Source: Apostichopus japonicus
Taxonomy: Eukaryota > Echinodermata > Holothuroidea > Aspidochirotida > Stichopodidae
Assembly: GCF_037975245.1 (NCBI RefSeq)
Contig: NC_092575.1
Location: 25,223,841 to 25,287,840, forward strand
Direction of reading: 5' to 3'
DNA: 64,000 nucleotides
Below are positions 11,396 to 23,403 of the stretch, piece after piece; the first letter of the stretch is position 1; the number at the start of each line of letters is the position of its first letter. The notes under the pieces are model-generated. The model was given only the letters and a program-made list of their open reading frames with translations. It ran no database searches and was not told the origin of the DNA. The position numbers were made by a program, and so were the translations under genes.

Positions 11396-14300
11396 TCGCG
11401 CTACTTACTTAAACATCGTTCAAGAGGATTTCACTGGCAGAGAGTCAGATATTACTAATGAGCCAACGTTCAACAACGAATCTATCATTCCTGACAACCT
11501 TCTTGCAGATTTCGAGGAATTCGATGCCTCTCTTTCGACTGGACAAAGGAAGTAAGAAAGTATAAGTATAAGAAGTATAGCGAAACTATTTCATACTTTT
11601 TTTTTTATCTCTATGATAGGACATAGGTGATTAGAAAAAAGAGAAGGAATTTGGGTTGGAGGGAGGGTGGGGGGGAGTTGGCAAGCATGTACATTTAAAA
11701 AATTACTTAAGAATTTGTTTTGATATGTTGTAGACCTATGAGTCCAGCTAATATATCCATTTTTTTAAAATTATTGTTAAAATGACCTCGAAAAAACTCT
11801 GCTATATAGACACCAACTATAGCACGCTATCATGGAAAAGTTTCTTGAGATTACGTAATCGACCTGACTTGGTCGTAAAATGACCTCTTTTTACGAATTA
11901 GTCTGCAACGCCTGCCGCATATTTTTTCTTGTATGAGGGTCTTTGTGTGAACGCTGTATACATTAACTACATTGTAGACTGAACATATTACCACAAAGTG
12001 TTTACACAATGGTGTTGAGAAGCTATTCAGGCTAATTGTTGAGCCTGCGGTCGATTTACGACCATGGCAGGTCAATTACGTAATCTCAAGAAACTTTTCT
12101 AGCTGCAGCGTGCTATAATTGGAGCCAATAAAGCAAATCTTTCAGGTCAGTTAAGGTCAGATACCTCCACATAACACAATAGGAAAACAATAGACTGGGG
12201 GGCCGTAATTCGCTTTCTAACAATACTTGTAAAAAAAGGACAAATGGTGGTGAATGTCCTCTAAATGTTCTCTGTTTTTAATATGAAGTTAAGGTTTTGG
12301 TTTACGCCAGCACTAAAAGCTGACGTCATCACCAAGTTGGCCTTAAAGGAATATTCCAGAGTTTTAAAATATGTTGTTTAAGGTGAATATCTTGAAAACT
12401 TAACTACTATAGAAATATTGCTAGCACTGGAAGAGGAACATAATCATAACATCATGGTAAAAAATTTACATACACTTTCTACATTGCGCTTCGAGATGCT
12501 AATGCTAATTGCAATTGTCACAATATTGAAATATAAGTGAATTTGAAGCAAAGCAAAATAACAGTTGTGTTCATATTGTCGCTTGAACTTGCACTTTATT
12601 GTTCAACCTCTGTATAAGGTTTTAAATGTTTACTTGTAAGCGAATGGAAAGTTAACAACCTACTAAATGAATTTGATCTATTCATATTGAGTTGCTGTCT
12701 AATTATGAAGTGGACAATTGGACGTAAGAAATAATAAAAGGCTTCTTTTGTTTTCAATTTACATCTAAGACATCACACCTTGTGTCAAGTTTACGTTTGG
12801 TACGAAACGCGTTAACTTCAATTGTTCTTATTTCGCATACATACTTAAAAGAATTGAATGGAAATTTCACTGCAGGATGCGCAAAATGTGGTTCATTTTC
12901 ATCAATTAAATAAAATTTTTACTCGTACTATCCCTTTAAAAAGTTGGTACCCTTCGATATAGATGATTTGAAAACTTTTCTGATGTATGACTTGGACGTT
13001 TCAAATATCAAATTTTAACATCAAAGTTGGAATATGTTATCTATTGACCAAAGGAATACATGAAATATATGAATCTACCAGTTTGTATATAAGGCCGATT
13101 ATCCTTGGGGTGGGGGGGGGCGGACAATCGTAGATTTTACCCAAAATATCGATTTTTTTTTTTAAAAAGCAAACGAACTTTTTCCTTAACTATTGTTTGT
13201 TAAATTGATGACGTCAATTTACTATGTGGTTTTAGCGGCACTCACACCTACATAAATCCTCAGTTATTGTGTAACACAGTTTATTTTAGTCATTTTTTTT
13301 TAAGAATTGGCGGTGCATCCAGTATAACGATAGATTTATGAATGACGTAATCACTCTATTGTTCTTCATCGTTTAGTGATTTAAAATCGTTTGTTTTCTC
13401 CAGATCCTCACTGTGGTATTATTACTCCAGAAACCAATGCAACGTGTATCGCAAATTCACAGAAATCGAGACGGCAACGAATATCTATGGCCAGTCCGTG
13501 TGGGTTATATATCCAAAAAAGTTCTACGAAGCATATTGCATGTGAGCTAAACTGAAATATGAAGGGAAAATATATTATTTCCTCCGTAACCGTGGGGAAT
13601 GGTTAATCCCTCCACAGGGGCAGAACAACCTTTGTTTGGTACTGGAAGAGGTGGGGGAAGGGGGATCAGATGGTAAGACTAGGGAGGAGTCTATAACAAA
13701 TTTTGGTAAACGTGAACGTGATTAGATGCAAAATTATGTTTTGCAACTGTTAATAATTTTCGACTATTTAGGTTATACCGCATATGCATGTTATATTTAT
13801 AAAACACTAGGATTTTTGAGTCGTTGGAAATATTCTGTCAACCAGTTAGGGGGTTATCCCCTGATTTTTTTCCTTGGGGAGGGGGCGCTGAAGCCCCCCC
13901 CCCCGAAGTAGTATACGTGGTTGCTCTCATTCCCTTTGCCCCTCTCCCCCCCCCCCTCCCCATACCCTCATGAGTAAATTTTGTATGGATATTTACACAA
14001 AATCAGAAATAATATGATTTTCAAAAACGATGGTAGTTGATCCATAACATGTCCTCTTCGTATTCATTGTGAAGAGTGTAACATCACATCTACTTTGTTC
14101 AATCAAATGTAAACAAAGGGTTCTCGTCATTGTGAGGCCAGCTAGTAATGTCTATATATGCTGCTGACGTCAGTACAATGGATATACAATGTATGATACA
14201 GAGTTACGTACTACAATTCCTTATTCCATGCAATGAATACATATAGGCTCGTATTAGTGTACTACAATTCCTTATTCCATGCAATGAATGCATACAGGCT

Positions 14301-14770
14301 GGTATTAGTGAAATCAGTATTGAGGTCACAATAAAGTCATATATTGAATATTATGTTTAAATATATCACTAGGCAGTACTACGTGGTTGACTAGTTTTGG
14401 GGCGGTTGACCTTATTCTTTTCTTAATTATGAGATATAAAACAAAGCTATCCAAAAGTGCGTAGAACCTACATCATTTATGACGTCATTTTGGTCACATG
14501 AAAATAAGTTTAAAACTTTAAGTCGACTTAGAATTGATCATTGTAAGTTCCTTGATTTCTTAAAACCGTGGCATGACATTTAAACCTGAATAATTTCTAC
14601 CTTATTGTTTTATCCACAGAGATACCCGATGCAGATGCAAGGGCAAGTGTGTGACTCAATACGGATATCAATGGGCATATGTGAAACGAGGTTGCGACTA
14701 TCTCTGGACACTCATACGCGTGCGGACTGGCTGCTGTTGCCACGATGTCTACCGTTACTATTATTATTAA
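11396..14770 (+). CDS. IL-17-like secreted cystine-knot cytokine, 5' end not resolved
   Basis: Exons 11396-11551, 13404-13541 and 14620-14770 join with matching phase 2 junctions (AA|GTAAGA, CAG|ATCC, AT|GTGAGC, CACAG|AGAT) and end at TAA 14768-14770. The first visible exon encodes an acidic, probably pro-region stretch with one N-glycosylation sequon (NES), ending GQRK. The next two encode the cysteine-rich part: CNVYRKFTEI, then YPKKFYEAYC, then CRCKGKC, a GC pair and a terminal GCCCH. Spacing around YP..EA.C...C.C..C and the C-terminal CC pair is that expected of IL-17 family cytokines, which signal through SEFIR-domain receptors. The start is unclear: an ATG at 11325 is in frame, but the sequence up to 11395 looks like an intron end (pyrimidine tract, TGCATGCAG), so a signal-peptide exon probably lies upstream. 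Another cystine-knot growth factor is the alternative. Confidence 0.65.
11813..12122. mobile_element. MITE with ~73-bp terminal inverted repeats
   Basis: The left arm 11813-11885 and right arm 12049-12122 are inverted copies. Both contain AAGTTTCTTGAGATTACGTA (on the appropriate strand), begin CCAA.TATAGCACGCT from the outside, and differ at only a few positions. The core is about 163 bases and noncoding. It sits in the first visible intron of the IL-17-like gene. Target duplication is not clear. Confidence 0.75.
14209..14310. repeat. Two-copy 51-bp tandem duplication
   Basis: TACTACAATTCCTTATTCCA starts at 14209 and again at 14260, and the copies stay nearly identical through GGCTNGTATTAGTG. 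It lies in the last intron of the IL-17-like gene. Confidence 0.85.
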
Positions 14771-14845
14771 GTTACTTTGTAGACATTTTGTTTTTATCAT
14801 ATTCAGGCAGGGTAAAAGAAGTGTATAAGCCGTTTCCTGATTTCA

Positions 14846-14851
14846 AATAAA
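14846..14851 (+). terminator. Polyadenylation signal for the IL-17-like gene
   Basis: AATAAA occurs 75 bases after the stop codon at 14768-14770 and is followed by a T-rich stretch. This supports a short 3' UTR. Confidence 0.55.
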
Positions 14852-14859
14852 GCTGCCTT

Positions 14860-16568
14860 TTGTTCTTAATTTCAGTTCAGGTCACGATATATGCACAAAT
14901 TACAGAAATTTACTTAAAGGAATGCTCTTATTTCAGCGTAGGTTTGCTTTTGAAATGAGGGGGGGGGAGAGGTGATGGGGTAAGTCCGAATTAATTAAGT
15001 GTCAACAATAAAATGGTTTTAATATGAATTTCAGTAAAGATAGACTTAATTAACATATTGCTCGTATAACAAAAAGTGCAACGGGAATTATATTGTTCTT
15101 ATCATCATCATCATCATCATCATCATCGATGTTTTCATCACGCATGCGTAGCTGAAATATCAAGAAGAGGCTTATCCGATAGTTTGCTATGTAGAATTTT
15201 CAGTTCAGATAATATGCTCTAATGGGAGATGGCCTCGTGGGGGAAACATCAAGAGGCATAGGAAGATTATGGATTCGTTATTTCTAAAGTTAAAATTTGT
15301 TGTCAGCGAACTGCATGTTCAATATCTTCGTAACGCTACTTTAATGTTTTTGTCTCTTTTTAATTTCCCAACACACAACTTAGGTGACAGTTCCATTTTG
15401 TCTCAGAGTTATACTTTATTATAGCGAATATATATTAGATTATATAACACCATATATGTGCCTTTTACTATGTTAATGTGGATGTGACGTCAGTGTTCAT
15501 ATGAAGTTAACTACACTACTTTAATCACGGTCAAAATAATAAACACAGCTAAATTTCAGTAAATTGACATATTATGTTGCTTGCTTTTTTTTGCGCTCGC
15601 CACTGGTATAACCCCCCCCCCCCCACGTAAGGGATTTATTTGAACATAATATAGTTACTATCTTTCTGCCTCTTGACTTCAATAACATAATGCTGTAGCA
15701 TTATTTTGAAGTCATTTAGTATCAATGTTATGTCGATACCAAAGTTCCTCAAACCCCCACATTCCTCCCCTTCCCGTTATAAATAATTTATATATTAATG
15801 CATTAAATCACGTTTTAAGAGAGAGTTATTGGAATTTACAAAACCTTGGACGAATATCAACAATTCTAGACCTTGACTGGGCAGCCGAGATCATCATGAA
15901 TTTGGTCTTAAAGGAGCATTTCCGGCAAATATCGTACCAAACCACATGACAGCCTGTTTGGGGTATGGTGTATGTTACTCGAAAACTTCCCCTCTATCGT
16001 TTAGATTTGAGCTGGAAGAGGTAAAATGGTACATAACTTAACTCCCATCTCTTGTGTCAGCTCTTGTTGCATATTCTCTTTTCATTTCACTGACAAATTT
16101 CTATAATGCCCCAAACCACGAGATTATTACTGTGAGCATTAAATGATGACTTCGGGCACTAAAGTAGTTTAAAAAAGAACAAACGGTGACCTTAGTCCTG
16201 TTGTATTTCTATACACTTTTAACTTTTTTTTTATTTTATGAAATGACACTTTAAACATCATAGGCTCATCAATAAAAATGGCTGGACTACTTAGTCTAAC
16301 ATAAAGTCAGTTTCTCAGAAGAAACACACAACTCAATTTGAAAATGTTAGGCTTATTATTGTAGTGCGCGTGCGCGATACAATATTGACATTACCGGCCA
16401 AGTGAACGATACCTATATGATTGGACGTTGAGGCTTAAAGTTTCATATAGTCTATGTACATGTTTCATAGGTTAGCTGCGTAGCCAATTTATTCTGAGCC
16501 TGTCACGGCGCTCACAATCACCATCACTTTGTAGGTACCTACATGATTATACTCCCTGGTGTGTTGTC
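14860..16568. other. Intergenic, no gene seen
   Basis: AT-rich DNA with an ATC trinucleotide repeat at about 15101-15127, short poly-G and poly-C runs (near 14959 and 15611), and no exon with convincing splice sites on either strand. Confidence 0.6.
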
Positions 16569-17135
16569 CGCCCGTATGGAAAGCCATTTTAACATGTAAT
16601 CGGGATGTTTAGATATCTGGAATAGTTTCTTATTCTAGACATCTAAAATTCTATTTCAGATATCTAAAATATCTCGTATTCAATTTCAGATAACTGAAAT
16701 AGAATTTCAGATATCTTGAATTCAATGTCAGATATCTGAAATTGAATTCAAGATATCTAAAATTCTATTTCAGATATCTGAAATTGAATTCGAGATATCT
16801 CAAATTGCATTCGCGATATCTGAAATTGAATTTGGGATATCTGAAATTCTATTTCAGATATCTGGCATTGAATTCAAGATATCTGCAATTTTATTTCAGA
16901 TATCTGAAATTGAATACGAGATATCTGGATAGATATCTCCAAATATCTCTCGAAATATCTCGAAATATCTCTGGACAGATATCTGAAATAGAATTTCAGA
17001 TATCTCAAATTCTCTTGTATTTCGAGATATCTGAAATAAATTTGAAGATATCTGCAATTTAATTTGTGATATCTGGAATTATTTCGAGATATCTAAAGTT
17101 CCTGATTAAAAGTTAAAATGGCTTCCAAACGCCCG
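16569..17135. mobile_element. Foldback/MITE-like element filled with AGATATCT palindromes
   Basis: The outer arms 16569-16604 and 17101-17135 are inverted copies sharing AAGCCATTTTAAC and CGCCCG-type ends. Between them about 490 bases consist of roughly 24-bp units centred on (A/G)GATATCT(C/G), joined by GAAATTGAATTC or AAATTCTATTTC spacers, so most of the element is palindromic at several scales. The 106-residue plus-strand frame inside it (repeated RYLK) is an artefact of the 8-codon period. Confidence 0.7.
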
Positions 17136-18890
17136 AAAACGAACACCATGAACAACCAAAAAGTTCTTCCTAATACTGCAAGCACTACACGCGTACTACA
17201 ATACTGCGTATTTGCAGGCAAGACAAGATAAGTGGTGATGAATGTCCTCCAAGGTTAATCAGTTGTTCAACTGAATTTAAAAGGAAATGTTTTGGTTGAG
17301 TTATTATGTTAAAACAATGTTTTAACATGATCATTTTAGGCCGGTATACTAGGAAGCCGACGTCATAAATAATTGACTATTTAATTATTCTAGAGTATTC
17401 GAGAGAATAACCATATTTTAAAGTTGATTTTTTTCCAAAACAGGAGAAGGTACAGAAACGCATTCGTCTCTCAGTTTATAACCTTAATTCTGGGGCTATG
17501 ACATATTAAAATAAAAGATGCTGGCTAAAGTCATTCTTTCAAATCCCCAGTCGCTTCATTAGTCCAGGGTCATCTTTTGGCTTTATTCCCGACGATATGT
17601 AAACTTTTAATACGATCAATACACTCATTATATGGGTACATTCTTTTATGCCATATTACAAGCTCATCCATCATTTTTAAAATGATCGAATTAAGGTAAA
17701 CCTTTCAAATTATGGATATTAATTGCATATGCGTGCTACTATAACACCCATGCTTCTCACGAATTTGATGATTGAAACTAACCTCCGCCTACAAACGTGC
17801 TGTCGAGGAAACAACGCTATATTTTGTAAATCTAGAAATGCTTAATTATAGAAACTGTACGAAATAATTAAATTATTTGTCCTGCCGGCATGATGACGAG
17901 TATAATAAATTCAGTTCCAAGAATAAATATGAACCCTAAACTTTGTAAACTTTCAAGGACTGCTCGAAGAGACATGGACGTCGGATAGATCGGCGCTAAA
18001 ACTGTGTGATATTGCAGAGCTGTGTTTCATTGTTGCCACTTGTCGTGAATTCATAAATCGCGGGGGCAAAGCCGCTATTCTAGCCTTAAAAACTACGCCA
18101 AACTAAATTATTTGAGAAAATTAAATGTGGAACCTAAATATGTCACTTTTGTCACCAATTGTGTGTACAAAACACAAAGGTATTAAATATCACTTGTCCA
18201 AATGCCCCCCCCCCCACAACCCCTACCTTTCCCACACACCCATAAGAATAATATTTTATTTCTAATTTCAAGTTTTACATGAATCTTCTTAAACAAACAC
18301 ACACCTTTGATACTTAACTGTGTTTAACTAACTCAGTTTCTTTTAGTCCGATGTATGCTGAATTGATGAATAACCACGCCACTGGAAATTCTTGTATATT
18401 TATTTTTTATTACATGTGAAGCCATGACTTAAGAATTATCGAACCTTAAGTGTAAAGCATCATATCAAAGCTTTCAAATACAGCTAATTTCACATGGCCT
18501 CGAGACGTCATAGCTTCATAACTGAATATTCTGCTGAAATCAGTACAACGTTTGTATATTCAGGATAGGCCAATGTGATAAACTATCGTGGAATAAATCT
18601 AGCTTAGTCATATGGCCCCAAAGAAAATCATGTTTGTGGCATCATATTTGTATAAGTCCGTACTGCATATTTTAGTAGGACAATGTAAGTACAGTTTTCC
18701 AAACAGAGGAAAAGTGGTGATGTCGGGCGAAAGGAGCGCTTCATACGAAATGCTTCGGCCTTTGTCAGAAGACAATGCCCAAGATCGGAAATATAAGGTG
18801 TTCTGAACATAAAATATTTTAAAAAAACTCATCATATCAGCCTACATATCAACATGACTTACATACTGTACGTGTTAATCTGCTCAATAT
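17136..18890. other. Intergenic, no supported gene
   Basis: No exon with homology I recognise. Overlapping open frames on both strands at 18608-18835 contain a donor-like CAATGTAAGTACAG but no protein I recognise. Confidence 0.5.
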
Positions 18891-19071
18891 ATATATATAG
18901 TCTGTTCAAAGTATCTCTTTCGAGATCCGGCTTTAGGAATCACAAATGATTTCGAGTTGGTTAGCATCATGTATGATCTCTAGAGTAAGGCAAAATATGT
19001 CACCAAAAACAGAACTAGTATTGTTCGATACAGGTGACAAACGCCTACAGTGGAATTATGACCTTCCTTAC

Positions 19072-19191
19072 CGGACACCCCAACCTGGCGGTTGGGGTGT
19101 CCGCGTACAGAGCGGATGGCCCGGGTTCGAGTCCCGGTGGAGGCTGGAAGTTTTTTCACTGTTCTTGGTTTTCCAGCTCATTACGATGTTC

Positions 19192-19194
<3 letters not shown>
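19072..19194 (+). mobile_element. tRNA-like SINE fragment with perfect hairpin
   Basis: A B-box-like GGGTTCGAGTCCCGGTGG lies at about 19127-19144, followed by a body starting AGGCTGGAAG and then a long AT tract. In front, 19072-19085 and 19090-19103 form a perfect 14-bp stem (CGGACACCCCAACC with its complement) around a TGGC loop. The A-box region is poorly matched, so this is a SINE head rather than a tRNA gene. Confidence 0.5.
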
Positions 19195-19274
<80 letters not shown>

Positions 19275-19279
19275 TATAT
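19195..19279. repeat. AT microsatellite
   Basis: About 85 bases of AT dinucleotides with two ACAT interruptions, directly after the SINE-like fragment. Confidence 0.95.
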
Positions 19280-19399
19280 GGAACGCGGAAAGGGTCAACG
19301 TGAGGCGCCGTCCACTCAGAAATGGTTGTTCACTCAGAAACCGTCCACTTAGAGATCGCCGCTCAAATACAGCAGCCGTCCATTTTGAAATCGTCGGTA

Positions 19400-20290
19400 T
19401 TCTTTCTCTTGACTTCATGGTGCTTGTGCTTTGCCCTGTTCCTCCACCAACTGACGCTCCTTCTGTCTCTGTTTTCAAGCTGATTTTGTTTTGTCTTCTT
19501 CAGTTCTTCCGCTACCAACTGAAACTCTTTCTCTATACTTCATGGTGCTTGTGCTTTGCCCTCTTCCTCCACCAACTGACGCTCCTTCTGTCTTTGTTGT
19601 CAAGCTGACTTTGCTTTGTCCTCTTCCTCTACCAACTGAAGCACTTTCTCTTGACTTCATGGTGCTTGTGCTTTGCCCTGTTCCTCCACCAACTGACGCT
19701 CCTTCTGTCTCTGTTTTCAAGCTGATTTTGTTTTGTCTTCTTCAGTTCTTCCGCTACCAACTGAAACTCTTTCTCTTGACTTCATGGTGCTTGTGCTTTG
19801 CCCTCTTCCTCCACCAACTGACGCTCCTTCTGTCTTTGTTGTCAAGCTGATTTTGCTTTGTCCTCTTCCTCTACCAACTGATACTCTTTCTCTTGACTTC
19901 ATGGTGCTTGTGCTTTGCCCTCTTCCTCCACCAACTGACGCTCCTTCTGTCTCTGTTGTCAAGCTGATTTTGCTTTGTCCTCTTCCCCTACCAACTGAAA
20001 CTCTTTCTCTTGACTTCATGGTGCTTGTGCTTTGCCCTCTTCCTCCACCAACTGACGCTCCTTCTGTCTTTGTTGTCAAGCTGATTTTGCTTTGTCCTCT
20101 TCCTCTACCAACTGATACTCTTTCTCTTGACTTCATGGTGCTTGTGCTTTGCCCTCTTCCTCCACCAACTGACGCTCCTTCTGTCTCTGTTGTCAAGCTG
20201 ATTTTGCTTTGTCCTCTTCCCCTACCAACTGATACTCTTTCTCCTGACTTCATGATGCTTGTGCTTTGCCCTCTTCCTCTTCCGACTGAA
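19400..20290. repeat. 117-bp coding-compatible minisatellite
   Basis: CTTCATGGTGCTTGTGCTTT recurs at 19413, 19538, 19655, 19780, 19897, 20014 and 20131, with a variant at 20248. Spacings are 117 bases except for two of 125. The plus strand is pyrimidine-rich. The 117-base period equals 39 codons and keeps frames open on both strands; the 8-base additions shift the minus frame and terminate it. Confidence 0.9.
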
Positions 20291-20466
20291 CTTCTCTTTC
20301 TCTCTGTCTTAAGGATGTTTATGCTTTGGCCTCTTCCCATTCCGCCTGATGCTCTTCCTCTCTCTCTGTCTTCAAGATGTTTGTGCTCTACGTGGTATTT
20401 GCTTGAACTTCTTGCTCTATCTTCATTTCTGTGTTTAATTTTTATCGGTTGATCTCCTGAGTCTGC
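19717..20466 (-). CDS. Hypothetical Arg/Gly/Ser repeat protein, one exon
   Basis: The minus strand is open over this stretch and starts right after a good acceptor (CCTTTGATTGCAG at 20467). The first residues are unique (DQPIKIKHRNEDRARSSSK), followed by five or more copies of a 39-residue unit containing VSVGRGRGQSK and EGASVGGGRGQST. It ends at a stop created by a 125-base unit that shifts the frame; further repeat units continue to 19400. No known domain is recognised. The RG-rich composition is disorder-like. Since the complementary strand is equally open, coding status is uncertain. Confidence 0.25.
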   Translation of the reverse strand, partial: ADSGDQPIKIKHRNEDRARSSSKYHVEHKHLEDRERGRASGGMGRGQSINILKTERKRSSVGRGRGQSTSIMKSGERVSVGRGRGQSKISLTTETEGASVGGGRGQSTSTMKSRERVSVGRGRGQSKISLTTKTEGASVGGGRGQSTSTMKSRERVSVGRGRGQSKISLTTETEGASVGGGRGQSTSTMKSRERVSVGRGRGQSKISLTTKTEGASVGGGRGQSTSTMKSRERVSVGSGRTEEDKTKSA

Positions 20467-20779
20467 AATCAAAGGAATAATGTATTTGTTGAGTATTTAT
20501 GTCCAGAGTGGAATCTAATTTCCACTGATCATCAGTAGGCTGAGTTACATGTCTTTTATGTTAGCGATTAAATTGCAGAAGGCTTCAAAATGAAGGCAGT
20601 TACAATCAGATAGATGACCAGAATGCGAAAATGCATTGTGGTTTCAATGATGTAATATCAGCAGTTTTCTTCATGAATCGGACATAATGTATAGTCAGGG
20701 TTTACAACATACTTGATATTAGTAATACAGTGATAAGCAATGTGATGTGACAAACAATCAATTCATAATGACACAGGCT

Positions 20780-21880
20780 GTCCTGAAGTGACCATTGACC
20801 TCAACAACAGGCTTCTTGTACTAAATGTGATAGATACATAAAACATACTAAATATGACATCTGTGACGGTCTGTCCTTGTTGAAATATTGTGTAAAACAT
20901 GGGTTTTAAAATTTAACCCCTGGTGAGGCAAATGACCATTGACCTCCGCCAACAACATTAGGCTTGTTGTACTCAATGTGGTACAATTACATACCAAATA
21001 TGCGATCTGTCCAAGCTGCCTTTGCGATATTATGTTTAGGAAGGTGTGTTAGTGTACAGAGACGACGGGAGTGAGGTACATGTTTGAAGCTTGTTGACTT
21101 CAAATGACCTATGACCTCACCAAAAGCAATAATAGTCTCCTTAAATTTGATATGGTACAGCTACAAACCAAATATGAAATCTGTCCAAGGTTCCCTTCTT
21201 GCAATATCATGTTTACAAGGCTTTCAGGATTTGACCTGGTGTCCTCAAATGACCTTTGACCTCCACCACAATCAATAGGCTTATTGTATTCAATGTTATA
21301 CACCTTTATACAAAGTATGAGATCTTCCCGAGCTTCCAATATTGAGATATCATGTTTATAAGGTTTGCACAATTTTACCTCTGATGATTCCAAATGACCT
21401 TTGACCTCCATCAAACACAAAAGGCGTATTGTACTCCATTTAGTACTTCTACACACTAAATATAAGGTCTGACCAAGCTTCCCTTCTTAAGATATCATGT
21501 TTACAAGGTTTTCACAATTTGATCCTGGTGACCCCAAATGACCTTTGACCTCCAGCAAATACAATAGGCTTCTTGTACTCAATGTTTTACTTCTAAAAAC
21601 TAAATATGAGATCTGCCCATGCTTCCCTTCTTGAGATATGGTGTTTACAAGGTTTTCACAATTTCACCCTGGTAACCACAAATGACATTTGACCTCCACC
21701 AAAACAATAGGCTGTTTGTACACAATGTGGTACTTGTACACACCATATATGAAATTGGTCCGACCTTCTCCTAATGATATATCGTGTTACAAGCTGGGCG
21801 TCACAAACGAACACACCCAAATACACCCATGCACACGCACCCATGAATGCAAAGGTAACGATTATCATCGAAACCAAAAA
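20780..21880. repeat. 144-bp tandem repeat array with DR1-like motifs and hairpin end
   Basis: Units are marked by AAATGACCTTTGACCTCC, with marker positions near 20789, 20933, 21115, 21250, 21395, 21539 and 21683 (last three spacings 145, 144, 144). Each unit also carries versions of AATAGGCTTCTTGTACTCAA and GATATCATGTTTACAAGG. The array ends with a CA-rich stretch and an imperfect hairpin (GGTAACGAT, TATC, ATCGAAACC) at about 21854-21875. Perfect TGACCTTTGACCT occurs at 21250, 21395 and 21539. The same family recurs at 35800, 43580, 45380 and 47440. Confidence 0.85.
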
Positions 21881-22406
21881 TGATAACATTCTTATCTTCC
21901 TAATGAGTTTTGTAACTGATGATGGACCTATACCGTGTGAATAATAAGACTCATCTTTCTTATGACCTTAAACTAGAAAATAACAAATATTTCCACAATT
22001 GTGACTGGTAGACTACAATTGTTTTGAAATAAACTTCAAATCAATTGAGCAACATATCCACTCAGATTATTATTATTAATGGGCAATATTACCAAAGACT
22101 TTGGAAAAGTGTTTAAAGTGGCCATGACACGAAGATTTCAAAGTCAAATCTTTTCTGTTCTCTAATACATACATCAACCATTCTGTCAGTTAAAAACTTG
22201 ATTTTTCCAGTCGAAAATTGAAAATTAATTTACCCTCTTCGGGGCTTGAAAAGTTTGCCCAAAAATGTTCTTAATCTCATGACGTCATGCAACGTCATGT
22301 TAGGAACATGATCATGTATACACGTACGTTAACTTTTGACAAGTGTACATACTACACAAAAATCGATATTGAGTCAGTGCCAAATCAAATCTAAATTTCC
22401 CGTTGA

Positions 22407-23403
22407 ATGGCAGATCAAGAATCAAATGCGGCAACCGAAGTTCAAACTGATAGTGGTTCTTCGTCAGGCAGTGAAATTGGGCTAGAATAAGAGTGCCCTT
22501 TCTCATATTCGAAGCGGAGAGTGAAGGCGATGATCATGCCCACATTGAACCGAACGTTGAGGGTGGATCTGACGTGTTAATGTTAGGCATAGAACCGCGT
22601 CAGTTCGAGCCTGTTAAACGAGCCGAAATTGAAGCTCCACAACATATCGAAGAAAACCTTTCGGAACTATAGCAAGAAACATACAACGCGGTAAGAATTT
22701 TGTAACGAAGAAAAATATTTAAAAAATCCAGTCCATTCTGTGCATGTGTAGTTAGAGTTCGCGGAACTGCCTAACCCGTATTGTGCGTTGTGTTACGGTG
22801 ACTTACAACCATAGAATCCTTAAAGCCCATACAGTGTACAGTGTGTTGACTATGTATTGTACTACCCCGGTGCTAATGAGAGTACATCATACATGTACAG
22901 TATGTTGCGTCGTACTACTACTAGCAGGGTTGATTGAATACTGAAATTTTGGCTCTTAGATGTAAACTGCACTATGCAGCCATGTTAGGTAGGCATATGT
23001 GTCTTTTTATACTCATTTTTTTTAGGCTAGTACTTAGGCCTGAAGTTTTGCAAATCAATTGTCTGAAACTGTAAAGAATGTTTCATGAAACATGGAAGGT
23101 GTAAATTCACAACAAATGTAACCATAACTGTTCATTGTATCACTGCTTGTTATTGTGGACATCATGGGCCCACATTAATACATCTGAACTTTTATAATTT
23201 TTTTTCAGGCAGTACAGATAAATAGCCTACCGTCAACAGGTTCAATGGTGCTGGGGGTTCCTAGCAAGACACGTCAGGGTGTGCTACCATCATGTGCAGT
23301 CCAAAGGATCAGAAGTGAGTTTCCAGCCAATGGTCAGTACACTGGATTGTATAGGAAGCCTTGGTTCAGAAATCCCTCCAGAAACACCTTTTCTATTATA
23401 TGA
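22407..23403 (+). pseudogene. Remnant of a P2RX7-intracellular-domain-like protein
   Basis: Two exon-like pieces are visible. The first (22407-22690) begins MADQESNAATEVQTDSGSSS, meets a stop at 22488, then continues in another frame with LGIEPRQFEPVKRAEIEAPQ, which reaches a second stop at 22670 before a donor (GCG|GTAAG). The second (23210-23403) follows a good acceptor in matching phase and contains VLPSCAVQRIRSEFP and QYTGLYRK, like the C-terminal part of the P2X7 cytoplasmic ballast domain found in many invertebrate proteins. The central Cys-rich part with its zinc ligands is absent. Stops plus the missing core indicate a decayed copy. Confidence 0.5.

Noticed and set aside
16742-17062. 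106-residue plus-strand frame with repeated RYLK
   Set aside because: Eight-codon period follows the palindromic GATATC array of a foldback element.
18608-18835. Overlapping frames on both strands
   Set aside because: No domain recognised; the possible intron would be too short, and strand cannot be decided.
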